From assembly GCA_017993055.1 (NCBI GenBank), contig JAGONM010000001.1, positions 1-64,000 of the forward strand: 64,000 nt of DNA, read 5' to 3'. The DNA is from Armatimonadota bacterium. GTDB lineage: Bacteria; Armatimonadota; UBA5829; DTJY01. A program made the position numbers and the translations under genes. The notes below the pieces were generated by a model. It was given only the letters and a program-made list of their open reading frames with translations. It did not search any database and was not told the origin of the DNA. Below are positions 49,475 through 58,077 of this stretch, piece after piece. Numbering within the stretch: the first letter of the stretch is position 1; the number at the start of each line of letters is the position of its first letter.

Positions 49475-50914
49475 TCAACCGGCGAGGATAGACAGCAGTG
49501 CAAACGCGACCGCGTTGTTACAGGCGTGCGCGACGATGCACGTCAGCAGCGAGCCCCTCTGGTTGAATGCTACCGCAAACACTATGCCTAGCACAAGTAT
49601 CGGTAGCAGGCCCAGCGGAAGCGGGTGGACCAGCCCGAACGCGACGGCGCTGACGATCACTCCCGCGCCGACTCCCCACCTGGCCCGGAGGCTGCTGAAC
49701 AGCACACCCCGGAAGAAGAGTTCTTCGAAGAACGGGGCCGCCGCGACCACGAGCAGGAAGATCGCGACCCTGGCGGCGAGCGATTCCGACTCGACGAACA
49801 GCGGAACGATCGCGTTCTCGGAGGTGGGCAGGTATCGGCTGAGCCACTTCGCGGCGAAGGCGGTCACCAGTACCAGCGGAAGCGCGGCGGCGTATGCGCC
49901 GACACCCCAGAGCGCGTCCTTCAGCGGCTCCTTCGACCGAAGCCCGACGGCCACCCAGTTCCATCCGACGGAATGAAGGCGGGCGGAGAGGTAGATGAGG
50001 GCGAGCATCCCGGAGAACAGGTAGGCCGTGGCCGTGAACATGACCTCGACGGTCGCCTCCGCCGATATGCGCGCCGCATCGAGCGCGGCGGAGCCGATCA
50101 ACTGGACGGCTGTGAGCAGGAGAACGTACACGACGAAGGCTTCCAGCAGGTATCCCGCGGCGTCGGCGCGAACGACGGGATCGGCGCTTGAGGCCGGGAG
50201 GTCGGCGCTTCGATCGCATCCGCGCTTCCTCCTCGAATACCATATCAGGAGGCCGATGCCGACGAGCCCCGTCACGAACAGCACCAGCGCGAGAGATATC
50301 AGGAGCACGAGCGTCCGAAGGGCCTCACTCTCGGCGGCCGCCCGCTCCGCCTCTGCCCTCTCCGGCATCCCGGCCCGGGCGTAGAGTCGGCTCATGGCGA
50401 CGCGCTCGTACCAGCCGAGATCGAGGGCCCGGATCCGCTTCTCGTAGTCCTTCGCGGCGGCGGACGTCGGCCTCTCAAGGCGGTACACATCCAGCCAGAG
50501 TTCGGCTTCGGGCCAAACGGGGCGGAGTCCCTCGATCGCCGCGTGGAACCGACGGTCGTCTCGCGGTTCGATCTCCTGACTGAGGATAATCATCCTGCGG
50601 TAGATATCGGGGTTGCTCGGATCGCTGTCGGCAGCTTCCTGGTATCCCTTCAGGGCGGTCTCCGCAGCCTCCCGGATCTGGGCTCTCATCGTGGGGAAGT
50701 AGCGCGAGTAGGCCAGCGCGGTCTTCGCGGAGATGTCGCCCCGGAGCACGGACTCGGAGATCGCGGGAGCCTCATCCTCGCGAGGAACCACTATCTCGGC
50801 GACGGCCAACCCCACCATGATCACGACTAGGAAGGTGAACAGCAGAATGAAGCGCTCGAAAGGGTATCCACTTCGCTCGTTGAGACCGTCCGGAGGCGGG
50901 TGTCCGAACTCCAT
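49475..50914 (-). CDS. CPBP-family membrane protease with N-terminal helical domain
   Basis: 479 aa. One membrane helix near 25-45, then a TPR-like helical region (about 60-190; YQEAADSDPSNPDIYRRM), a second helix near 205-225, then the CPBP/Abi domain (about 260-479) with FFEELFFRGVLF (motif 1, EExxxR) and GLVHPLPLG plus CIVAHACNNAVAF supplying the histidines of motifs 2 and 3. CPBP proteins cleave or modify prenylated or bacteriocin-related peptides; bacterial substrates vary. The TPR-like front part is unusual for the family. It lies inside the yggT region of the cell-division cluster. Confidence 0.9.
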   Translation of the reverse strand: MEFGHPPPDGLNERSGYPFERFILLFTFLVVIMVGLAVAEIVVPREDEAPAISESVLRGDISAKTALAYSRYFPTMRAQIREAAETALKGYQEAADSDPSNPDIYRRMIILSQEIEPRDDRRFHAAIEGLRPVWPEAELWLDVYRLERPTSAAAKDYEKRIRALDLGWYERVAMSRLYARAGMPERAEAERAAAESEALRTLVLLISLALVLFVTGLVGIGLLIWYSRRKRGCDRSADLPASSADPVVRADAAGYLLEAFVVYVLLLTAVQLIGSAALDAARISAEATVEVMFTATAYLFSGMLALIYLSARLHSVGWNWVAVGLRSKEPLKDALWGVGAYAAALPLVLVTAFAAKWLSRYLPTSENAIVPLFVESESLAARVAIFLLVVAAAPFFEELFFRGVLFSSLRARWGVGAGVIVSAVAFGLVHPLPLGLLPILVLGIVFAVAFNQRGSLLTCIVAHACNNAVAFALLSILAG

Positions 50915-50928
50915 CAGAAGCGCCCCTC

Positions 50929-51216
50929 TCAGCCCAGCCCGATCAGTATGCGGGCCAGAACTCCCTCGATGATCCGCAGCGCGATGATCGCCAGGATCGG
51001 GGAAAGGTCGAGTCCGCCCGTCCTGTACGGGGAGAGCACTCTCTGGAACGGCCTGAGGGCGGGGTCGGTGGCTCTGAGCAGGAAGCGGACCGCATCAGGA
51101 TATCTTCTGCCAAGGTCGGGCACCCATGAGAGAATCACCCTGGCCAATATGAGCAACGTGTAGACGAAGATGGCCTCTCTGACGACCAGATAGAGGATTG
51201 CTGCGGTCGGGCCCAT
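50929..51216 (-). CDS. YggT-family membrane protein
   Basis: 95 aa with two membrane helices (IFVYTLLILARVILSW and SPILAIIALRIIEGVL) and the DPALRPFQRVLSP segment typical of YggT. Involved in cell-envelope or osmotic functions in other bacteria; usually next to sepF or proC, as here (34 bp after proC). Confidence 0.92.
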   Translation of the reverse strand: MGPTAAILYLVVREAIFVYTLLILARVILSWVPDLGRRYPDAVRFLLRATDPALRPFQRVLSPYRTGGLDLSPILAIIALRIIEGVLARILIGLG

Positions 51217-51250
51217 GGGCTGCCTCCAAAAGAGTCTGCGATCAGGAAGA

Positions 51251-52069
51251 TCACCTCATGGATGACTTGCCGATCTCCCGCGACCTCTGGGCGGCGGCCG
51301 AGACCGCACCCATGACGGCAGACCGAAACTCATCATCCTCGAGGCTGGCAATCCCCTCGATGGTAGTGCCGGCCGGGGTGGTAACCCTGTCGCGCAGGAC
51401 CGCGGGATGCTCGCCGGTCTCGATCACCATCTTGGCAGCCCCGAGTACGGTCTGGGCTGCCAGCGAGAGGGCGGCATCGCGGGACAGGCCTTCGCGAACC
51501 CCGCCCACCGTAAGGGCCTCGATGAACATGTAGACATATGCGGGGCCGCTCCCACTCAGCCCGGTGACGGCGTCCATTCTGTCCTCGGTGACCCGCACGA
51601 CCTTGCCGGATGCGCCGAGAATCCCGGCGGCGAGATCCATGTGGGAATGGGAGGCGCGGCGGCCCGGCGCGATTGCGATCGCTCCCTCGCCGACAAGGCA
51701 GGGAGTGTTCGGCATCGCGCGGACGACGGGCGCATCCGAGCGGAGCGCCTGTTCAATGGCAGACGTGGTGATCCCGGCGGCGATGGAGATGATCGTCTGA
51801 TCCGGCCTGACGGAATCCGCTAAGTCAGAGATGACGTCGGCCATGAGGAACGGCTTGACGGCGAGGATGATCACATCGCACCCACCGACGATCAAACGGT
51901 TGTCGGCCTCGCAGCGGATGCCCATCTCGCGGAACACCGCTCGCCGAAGCTCGTCCGGATCGGAGGCGCAGAGGGCGTCGGGGTTAGCCCTCGCGCTCAG
52001 CAACCCGCGCGCGATCGCTTCGGCCATCATCCCCGCTCCGACGAAACCGATCCTGGTGACGTCCGACAT
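51251..52069 (-). CDS. proC: Pyrroline-5-carboxylate reductase
   Basis: 272 aa. Last step of proline synthesis. NADPH loop GFVGAGMMAEAIARGLL, central VRAMPNTPCLVGEGA, and the C-terminal dimer signature DAVTGLSGSGPAYVYMFIEAL with GVREGLSRDAAL. Lies 13 bp after sepF in the common yggS-sepF-proC-yggT order. Confidence 0.96.
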   Translation of the reverse strand: MSDVTRIGFVGAGMMAEAIARGLLSARANPDALCASDPDELRRAVFREMGIRCEADNRLIVGGCDVIILAVKPFLMADVISDLADSVRPDQTIISIAAGITTSAIEQALRSDAPVVRAMPNTPCLVGEGAIAIAPGRRASHSHMDLAAGILGASGKVVRVTEDRMDAVTGLSGSGPAYVYMFIEALTVGGVREGLSRDAALSLAAQTVLGAAKMVIETGEHPAVLRDRVTTPAGTTIEGIASLEDDEFRSAVMGAVSAAAQRSREIGKSSMR

Positions 52070-52082
52070 GCGTCTGATCCTT

Positions 52083-52535
52083 CTATTGCGAACCGGCCTC
52101 GAACACGCTCACGCTGGACCGGCGCATGTCCTCAGGCACTTCGATGACGACGTTACTGGGCGCGAACAGGAAGACCCTGTCGCCGACCCTCTCTACGAAC
52201 CCGTTGAGCGCGTAGGTAACACCGTTCAGGAAGTCCACGATTCGCTCGGACATCTCCTGGGGAGTCTTGTCGAGGTTGACGATCTGCTGGCGGCCTTCCT
52301 TGAGGCCGTCGGCGGCGAGGCGGGCATCTTCAAATGTTACCGGCAGCCTTATAGACACGTGGCTCACCTTGGCGGGATGAAATCTGGACGACACCGGGCG
52401 CACACGGGTTTCCTCGGTTGGATGGTACTCGTCGTCGTAGTCCTCTTCTTCGGCCTCGCCCATGCCGAAGAGTCCCTTCATCTTGGTCAGGAAACCTCTC
52501 TGCTCGGGATCTTCCGTGGACAAATGGTTGTTCAT
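52083..52535 (-). CDS. sepF: Cell division protein SepF
   Basis: 150 aa. Links FtsZ polymers to the membrane. A short N-terminal segment ([11 protein letters not shown]) that can act as the membrane-binding helix, an acidic linker, then the DUF552 core (about 65-145) with [23 protein letters not shown] and [15 protein letters not shown] at 52535 with AGGAGG seven bases upstream. Gram-positive-type divisome feature. Confidence 0.95.
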   Translation of the reverse strand: MNNHLSTEDPEQRGFLTKMKGLFGMGEAEEEDYDDEYHPTEETRVRPVSSRFHPAKVSHVSIRLPVTFEDARLAADGLKEGRQQIVNLDKTPQEMSERIVDFLNGVTYALNGFVERVGDRVFLFAPSNVVIEVPEDMRRSSVSVFEAGSQ

Positions 52536-52604
52536 CGCGGGCCCTCCTTCTTCCTCTGCGACCGACTCGTCAGAGTCAAGAGTCGTAAGTTCAAAGCTCA
52601 ATTC

Positions 52605-53288
52605 TCAAGGCTTTCGAGGGGCGCGCGGGCCGAAGATCGCGGTGCCGATGCGCACCATGTTCGAGCCTTCCTCGATCGCCACCTCAAAATCCGACGTCAT
52701 ACCCATCGAGAGCCACAGTCGGTTACCCTCGGGCAACTGCCCCCAAAGCTCCCTCAGCAGCACAAAGGATCTTCGCACAGCAGTCTCATCGTCGGTCAGC
52801 GGGCCGATGCCCATCAGTCCGCACACCCGGACTCCGTGTACCGAGGAGACCTCGCCCACCAGGTCGAGCGCAGCTTCCGGCGCGATCCCCGACTTCGATT
52901 CCTCTCCCGATACGTTCACCTCGATCAGCACGTCCTGCGACTTGCCTATCGAGGAACTCCGCTCCGCTATCTCCCGAGCGAGGGCCAAGTTGTCCACGCT
53001 CTGGATCAGATCAAACACATGGACCGCACGGGCAACCTTGTTTCGCTGGAGATGACCGATCATGTGCCAGCGGACCCGGCCGCCGATCACGTCGTACTTT
53101 GCCAGCGAATCCTGAACGTAGTTCTCTCCTATGTTCGCCACCCCTGCGTCTATCGCCTTCTCGATTGCGGCGGCGTCAACAGTTTTTGTGACGGCGACCA
53201 GTGTGACATCGGACGGGTCTCGGCCGGCGCGCGCGGCGGCGCCCGAGATGCTTTCCTCGACGCGCATGAGATTGTCTGCGATCGTCAT
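52605..53288 (-). CDS. YggS-family PLP homeostasis protein
   Basis: 227 aa, alanine-racemase-like barrel. Lysine in [11 protein letters not shown] (PLP site), [20 protein letters not shown] and [24 protein letters not shown] are all family hallmarks. Maintains cellular PLP. First gene of the operon after a strong promoter. Confidence 0.96.
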   Translation of the reverse strand: MTIADNLMRVEESISGAAARAGRDPSDVTLVAVTKTVDAAAIEKAIDAGVANIGENYVQDSLAKYDVIGGRVRWHMIGHLQRNKVARAVHVFDLIQSVDNLALAREIAERSSSIGKSQDVLIEVNVSGEESKSGIAPEAALDLVGEVSSVHGVRVCGLMGIGPLTDDETAVRRSFVLLRELWGQLPEGNRLWLSMGMTSDFEVAIEEGSNMVRIGTAIFGPRAPRKP

Positions 53289-53326
53289 GTCCGGACACCC
53301 GCGGCAAGTCGTACTGAATCGGGCGC

Positions 53327-53355
53327 ATTATAGCACAAGAGTCTCGACCGGACAA
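53327..53355 (-). promoter_or_regulatory. Sigma-70 promoter of the yggS-sepF-proC operon
   Basis: Minus strand TTGTCC (53355-53350), 17 bp, TATAAT (53332-53327), with TGC before the -10 (extended). About 40 bp before the yggS start. Confidence 0.75.
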
Positions 53356-53543
53356 CGGCAGATCAGACCTTGGGTACATCTCCCAAGAGTGGGTGCGCCT
53401 CTCGATATGCCGCCGGAGCGGCTACTCGAGGAGATCGGTGTTCGGGTCCGCAGGCGCGACCAACCGCCTGGTGTCGAGTAGGTTTCTCTGGAGACCATAT
53501 CGAGACACGGTCATGACGCCACCCACTCAACTCGAATGCACCC

Positions 53544-54377
53544 TCAGACCTTTCCCGCCACGAAGAAGACCCGGTCGCTAGTAGAGGTTGCCGGACGGAA
53601 AGAGTAACCGGCATAGACCGCGTGAACCTCAAACCCCGCGGACCTGAGCATCCCGGAGACCTCCCCGATGTCATAGGCACGCTGAAAGTGAGTCAGATCT
53701 ATGAGACTCACTTCGCCGCCTCGCCTGTAGCGGAAACTCATGGATACCCGGCAGATTCGGGTAGCGGGGTCGTAGACGCTCTTCCAGTCGTAGGTGACGG
53801 GCCTGTTCGAGACGAGGCTTCGTTGATCGAAGAAACCGGCGGCGAGGGCGAACTCCGTGTTCATGTCGAAGATGAACAGCCCGCCGGGTTCGAGATGCTC
53901 GGAGACACGGTAGAACGCCTGCTGGAGCTGGTCGGCTTCTGTAATGTAGTTCAGGCTGTCGAAAAACGAGACCGCCAGATCGAACTTCCCGGGCACGGTG
54001 AACGAGGACGCGTCGCCGACGCGGTATTCGATGTTCCGGCCCTTATCTCGGGCCTTGCGACGGGCGATCTCGATCATCTCGGATGAGATGTCAACCCCGA
54101 CCACGTCGCATCCGAGGTCGGCGAGCAGAGCGCTGACGGTGCCCGTACCGCAGCAGAGATCGAGCACGCGGTGGATCGTGTGGACATGTAGCTCAGCGCC
54201 GGCCTGAACCCTCAGTTGTCGTCCCATGCGCAGCAGAATCCGCTCGACGTAGCTGATCCACTCGGAGTAAGGTACTCCGGCCATCAGTTCATCGTACAAG
54301 CAGGCTATCGCGTCGAATTGCCCGGCGATCGGCGGGGTAGTGTCCTCCGACGACCTCCAGTCTCGGCTCCGTGTCAT
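53544..54377 (-). CDS. SAM-dependent class I methyltransferase
   Basis: 277 aa. QFDAIACLYDELM at the N-terminus, the SAM site VLDLCCGTGTVSALLADLG, acidic VVGVDISSEMIEIA and FDLAVSFFDSLNYI. Such proteins (the UbiE-like group with an FDSLN motif) are frequent and methylate various small molecules. The C-terminal domain is beta-rich. Separate from neighbours by 166 and 145 bp. Substrate unknown. Confidence 0.88.
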   Translation of the reverse strand: MTRSRDWRSSEDTTPPIAGQFDAIACLYDELMAGVPYSEWISYVERILLRMGRQLRVQAGAELHVHTIHRVLDLCCGTGTVSALLADLGCDVVGVDISSEMIEIARRKARDKGRNIEYRVGDASSFTVPGKFDLAVSFFDSLNYITEADQLQQAFYRVSEHLEPGGLFIFDMNTEFALAAGFFDQRSLVSNRPVTYDWKSVYDPATRICRVSMSFRYRRGGEVSLIDLTHFQRAYDIGEVSGMLRSAGFEVHAVYAGYSFRPATSTSDRVFFVAGKV

Positions 54378-54523
54378 GGCGACAGTGTAGCATAGCGGAC
54401 AGAGTGGTGACCAGTTGGAGGAGTCGGGAAACTCGAGACGTGGGACCGCAACGGCAGAGGTGCAGGCAGACGATCATGCGAGCCCGGCCCTGCGGTCCAG
54501 AGCCCTTTGACTGCCATCTTATA

Positions 54524-56203
54524 TCACGCAGAGCGGAGAACTTGCCGCTCCGCTGAGGCGTCGGCGGTCATCCGTTCGACGATCAGCGGAGTCGGAATGG
54601 ACCCGAAGTTCAGGATCGCGTCGTGGAAACCCTTCAGATCGAACCGGGACCCGAGTTTGCGCTTCATCCGTTCGCGAAGGTCGAGGAGCAGCAGTTTGCC
54701 GATGACATAGGTCATCGGCTGCGTCGGGCTCATGGCGTACCGCCTGACCTCGGCCGCAGCGGCGGCCTCCTCGATGCATGCCTTGTCCGCCAGCATATCC
54801 ACTGCATCGCCCAGCGACATCTGGCCGGTGTGCAGGCCGACGTCTATCATCACCCTACAGGCGCGCCAGATCATATCCTTCAGTTGGAAGATGCGTACCC
54901 TGGGATCGGTGTAGAATCCCTGCTCCTGCATCAACTCCTCGCAGTAGAGCGCCCAGCCTTCCATCAGCAGGCTGCTCAGCATCTGCCTGCGCACGGGATG
55001 CGGCGACTCCATCGCCCTTGTGAGCTGGAGATGATGGCCGGGGATACCCTCGTGAAGGGCGATGATCGGTATGGCGTATATGCAGTGCTCCAGAAGTTGC
55101 GCATACTGCTGATCCTGCGGCAGCCGTTCGTCAACGGGAGTCACCCAGAGACATCCCGTCTTGCGGTCGCCGAAAGGAGCAGGCGGGAAATATGCGGCAA
55201 AGGGCATGACGTAGCGCTCGACCTCTGGCGTGGCAGCGACGCACAGGTCGGCGTCTTCCGGGATCGTCGCAAGCCCGTGTTCAATGACGAAGTCGCGTGC
55301 CGACTCGTAGGCCTGCCGATACGCGTCCACCAGGGCCTCGCGCGGCGGGTGCTCGCGCTTCAGTTGAGCCACGAGCTCGGACCAGGGAACGGACGGGGCA
55401 ATGCCCTGCGCGACATCCGCGATCTCCCGCTCGGCGTCATGAAGCGCGCGCTCGCCCAGGTCCACCAGTTCGGCCGGGGTCAGTCCCAGACAGTGCTCCT
55501 GTTCGAGCATCCTGGCGTACACACCCGCGCCGACCGCGAAATCCCCGTCCGCCCCGGGGAGCACATCATCTCGCAACCAGCGACCGTAGTCCTCGAAGGC
55601 GAGAACGGCCCTCTCGGCCTCAGCGGATATCTCGCGCTCGAAGGTGGAGCCGGCGACGATTCCGGGGAGATCATCGCGGAAGAAAGAGAGCGACCCCTGG
55701 TTCACCCCGAGCGCGATCTGAACGAACACGGATGCCGGATGGCGCAGGTTCTTCTTCGACTCGGCGAGCATATCCGGTATCTCGCGCATTCTGTCGAGGA
55801 CCGGGCTGAGCCTCTCCTCCTCGGACCCGGAGCGCCTCATCAGCACACCCATGCATCCCCAGACGGCTTGCGATCCATAGACGCTCGGATTGTTCTCCCA
55901 GGAGCGTTGGTCTTCGAAAAGTATCAGTTGGCTGCGCGCCAGGCTCAGCGCGAGTTGGCGGTTCAACTCCTGCTCGTGGTCGAGGTTGCCGGGTTCGATC
56001 TCGGATTCAAGAACCGATATGGAATCCCTCAGCGAGGAACAGACGGCCCTGAAGCCGCCCGCGGATACGTCACCCAGCGTGTGGTCGTACTTGTGTATGC
56101 CGAGGATTGTGGCGCCGACCGGATTGGACCTCCAGATGGTGTCCAGCACCTCGTCGCACAGGGTTGACAGGCGCGCGCCGTCGTTCCGGGTCCGTATGAA
56201 CAC
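54524..56203 (-). CDS. DUF885-family protein (putative metallopeptidase-like)
   Basis: 559 aa, mostly helical. The distinctive ALHEGIPGHHLQLTRA segment near 360-385 (HExxPGHH) is the DUF885 signature and may bind zinc; later EGWALYCEELM also matches. No signal peptide. GTG start at 56203 with AAGGAG upstream. Family members have been suggested to be peptidases related to M3/M32, but activity is not settled. Confidence 0.88.
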   Translation of the reverse strand: MFIRTRNDGARLSTLCDEVLDTIWRSNPVGATILGIHKYDHTLGDVSAGGFRAVCSSLRDSISVLESEIEPGNLDHEQELNRQLALSLARSQLILFEDQRSWENNPSVYGSQAVWGCMGVLMRRSGSEEERLSPVLDRMREIPDMLAESKKNLRHPASVFVQIALGVNQGSLSFFRDDLPGIVAGSTFEREISAEAERAVLAFEDYGRWLRDDVLPGADGDFAVGAGVYARMLEQEHCLGLTPAELVDLGERALHDAEREIADVAQGIAPSVPWSELVAQLKREHPPREALVDAYRQAYESARDFVIEHGLATIPEDADLCVAATPEVERYVMPFAAYFPPAPFGDRKTGCLWVTPVDERLPQDQQYAQLLEHCIYAIPIIALHEGIPGHHLQLTRAMESPHPVRRQMLSSLLMEGWALYCEELMQEQGFYTDPRVRIFQLKDMIWRACRVMIDVGLHTGQMSLGDAVDMLADKACIEEAAAAAEVRRYAMSPTQPMTYVIGKLLLLDLRERMKRKLGSRFDLKGFHDAILNFGSIPTPLIVERMTADASAERQVLRSA

Positions 56204-56417
56204 TCGCAGGGCTCCTTGTCTACAGACGGATGCCGATGCGACGCGACAGAGTATTCCCTCTCGTTACCGGGCTGAGCGCGTCTTGTTCATTATCGGAAAA
56301 CATGCTGGGGTATTTTACCCGGGACCTGCGGTATTCTGAGCGTGGGACAAGGAAATACGGCAAGCAGCGCTGCCGGCGGTTCGATGGTCTATACCCGTCG
56401 GCCGTGCCGAGGCGGAA

Positions 56418-57899
56418 CTATCTCACGAGCACTGCGAACCGAGCGAAGGCATCGTCAATCCGGCCATCCCGATGAGGTTCATATGTCACCAGCTCGAACG
56501 AGTTGTGTACGATGGCCCTGCCCTCTTCGAGCGAGCCGACGTGCCCGAGACCGAGCGCCTGCACGATAATGTTGCCTATCGCGGTCGCCTCGATCGGGCC
56601 TGCGATGACGGGGCGGCTCGTTGCATCTGCGGCGAGCTGACACAGAAGCTTGTTCTGCGTGCCTCCTCCGACCATATGGATTCGGTCGAGACGATTGCCC
56701 GTCAGCATTTCCAGCCGTTCGAGCACCCATCGGTACTTCAAGGCGAGGCTGTCGAGAGCGGTCCGCACGACCGAGCCGACGTCATCGGGGACGGGTTGGT
56801 TCGTGCGCTTGCAGAACTCGCGAATGCGGGAGGGCATGTCGCCGGGCGCAAGGAACGACTGGTCGTCGGGATCGACGAGCGACCGGAATGGCTCGGCGGC
56901 GGCGGCCAAATCCGTCAGTTCCGTGTAGGAATACTCCCTGCCCTCTCGCCCCCAGGTGCGGCGGCACTCCTGAACGAGCCATAGGCCCATGATGTTCCTC
57001 AGCACTCGGAACATGCCTCCCACGCCGCCTTCGTTGGTGAAGTTCAGCTCGCGGGTCTTGTCGTTGATGATCGGCTGCTTTGACTCGATGCCCATGAGCG
57101 ACCAGGTGCCGCTGCTGATGTAGGCGTAGGATTCGTCCGTGCACGGAACGGCGGCGACCGCCGAGCCCGTGTCGTGGGTTGCCGGCGCGATGAACGGTAT
57201 CGCGCCCGAGCCGATCTCGCGCGCTACCGACTGCCGGACGCCGCCGAGAACAGTGCCGGGCGGGACTATGTCGGCGCTGAGGAAGTGGGTGGGGATGCCA
57301 AGATCCTGCAGCATCGTGTTCGCCCACGTACCGGTCCGAGGATTGTAGAACTGGGTGGTCGTCGAATCGGTGAACTCGTTCGCCTTGACTCCGGTGAACC
57401 AGAAGTTGAGCAGGTCGGGCATCATCAGGAAGGCCCGCGCCGAGTCGAGCATCCAAGGGTGCTCTCGCGCGACCACGAACAGTTGGAACACCGAGTTGAA
57501 CTGCATGAACTGAATGCCGGTCTGGTCGTAGATCTCGCTCAGCGGTAGGATCCTGGCGGCCTCTTCGATCGCTCCGTCTGTGCGAGGATCACGGTAGCAG
57601 TGGGGGTTCTCGATCAGGATGTCATCCAGCCCGAGCAGCCCGAAGTCGACGCCCCAGGTGTCGATGCCTGCGCCGGCGATCTCGGCGCCGTGCTCCTGCA
57701 CGGTCACTCTCAGGCCCTGCTTCATCTCGTTGAAGAGCCGCAGCACGTCCCAGTAGAGGCTCTCACCTATAGAAACCGGCGTGCTCAACCAGCGATGCGT
57801 CTCGGTGAGACTCAGCTTCGCGCCGTCGAACGAGCCGAGGACCGATCGGCCGCTCTCCGCGCCGAGATCGAATGCGACGAACTTGAGTCCGCTTGCCAC
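56418..57899 (-). CDS. rhaB: Rhamnulokinase (FGGY carbohydrate kinase)
   Basis: 493 aa. Phosphorylates L-rhamnulose at O-1 in rhamnose breakdown. ATP-site start FVAFDLGAESGRSVLG, IDTWGVDFGLL, VIAPATHDTGSAVAAVP-like IPFIAPATHDTGSAV, and MVGGGTQNKLLCQLAADA with the second ATP loop. ASKHA order is complete. Divergent from the FucI-like gene across a 41-bp palindrome. rhaA and rhaD are not in the window. The close relative fuculokinase cannot be fully excluded. Confidence 0.9.
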   Translation of the reverse strand: MASGLKFVAFDLGAESGRSVLGSFDGAKLSLTETHRWLSTPVSIGESLYWDVLRLFNEMKQGLRVTVQEHGAEIAGAGIDTWGVDFGLLGLDDILIENPHCYRDPRTDGAIEEAARILPLSEIYDQTGIQFMQFNSVFQLFVVAREHPWMLDSARAFLMMPDLLNFWFTGVKANEFTDSTTTQFYNPRTGTWANTMLQDLGIPTHFLSADIVPPGTVLGGVRQSVAREIGSGAIPFIAPATHDTGSAVAAVPCTDESYAYISSGTWSLMGIESKQPIINDKTRELNFTNEGGVGGMFRVLRNIMGLWLVQECRRTWGREGREYSYTELTDLAAAAEPFRSLVDPDDQSFLAPGDMPSRIREFCKRTNQPVPDDVGSVVRTALDSLALKYRWVLERLEMLTGNRLDRIHMVGGGTQNKLLCQLAADATSRPVIAGPIEATAIGNIIVQALGLGHVGSLEEGRAIVHNSFELVTYEPHRDGRIDDAFARFAVLVR

Positions 57900-57972
57900 G
57901 TGAACCTCCCGAAGCTATCGATAGTTGGATGATCCGCGGCAATTCTACCAAATCCCCGCGCGGTCGTAAAGG

Positions 57973-58013
57973 TTTGGAGGGCGGAAGCGGAGTCTCCGCT
58001 TCCGCCCTCCAAA
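57973..58013. repeat. 41-bp near-perfect palindrome between divergent sugar genes
   Basis: Arms 57973-57992 and 57994-58013 (TTTGGAGGGCGG...) are exact 20-bp complements around one central T. No U-tract follows. In the RNA it would form a very stable hairpin just upstream of the FucI-like leader; as DNA it could be an operator for a dimeric regulator. Confidence 0.8.
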
Positions 58014-58077
58014 GGAGTTGAGTCCGCTCACGTCGAACGGAGAACCAGATGAGCGCCGCTGAAGGAGGTCGTGATCC

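Noticed and set aside
53289-53543. Possible gene in the gap between yggS and the methyltransferase
   Set aside because: Only the yggS promoter is recognisable; short frames there lack ribosome sites and motifs.
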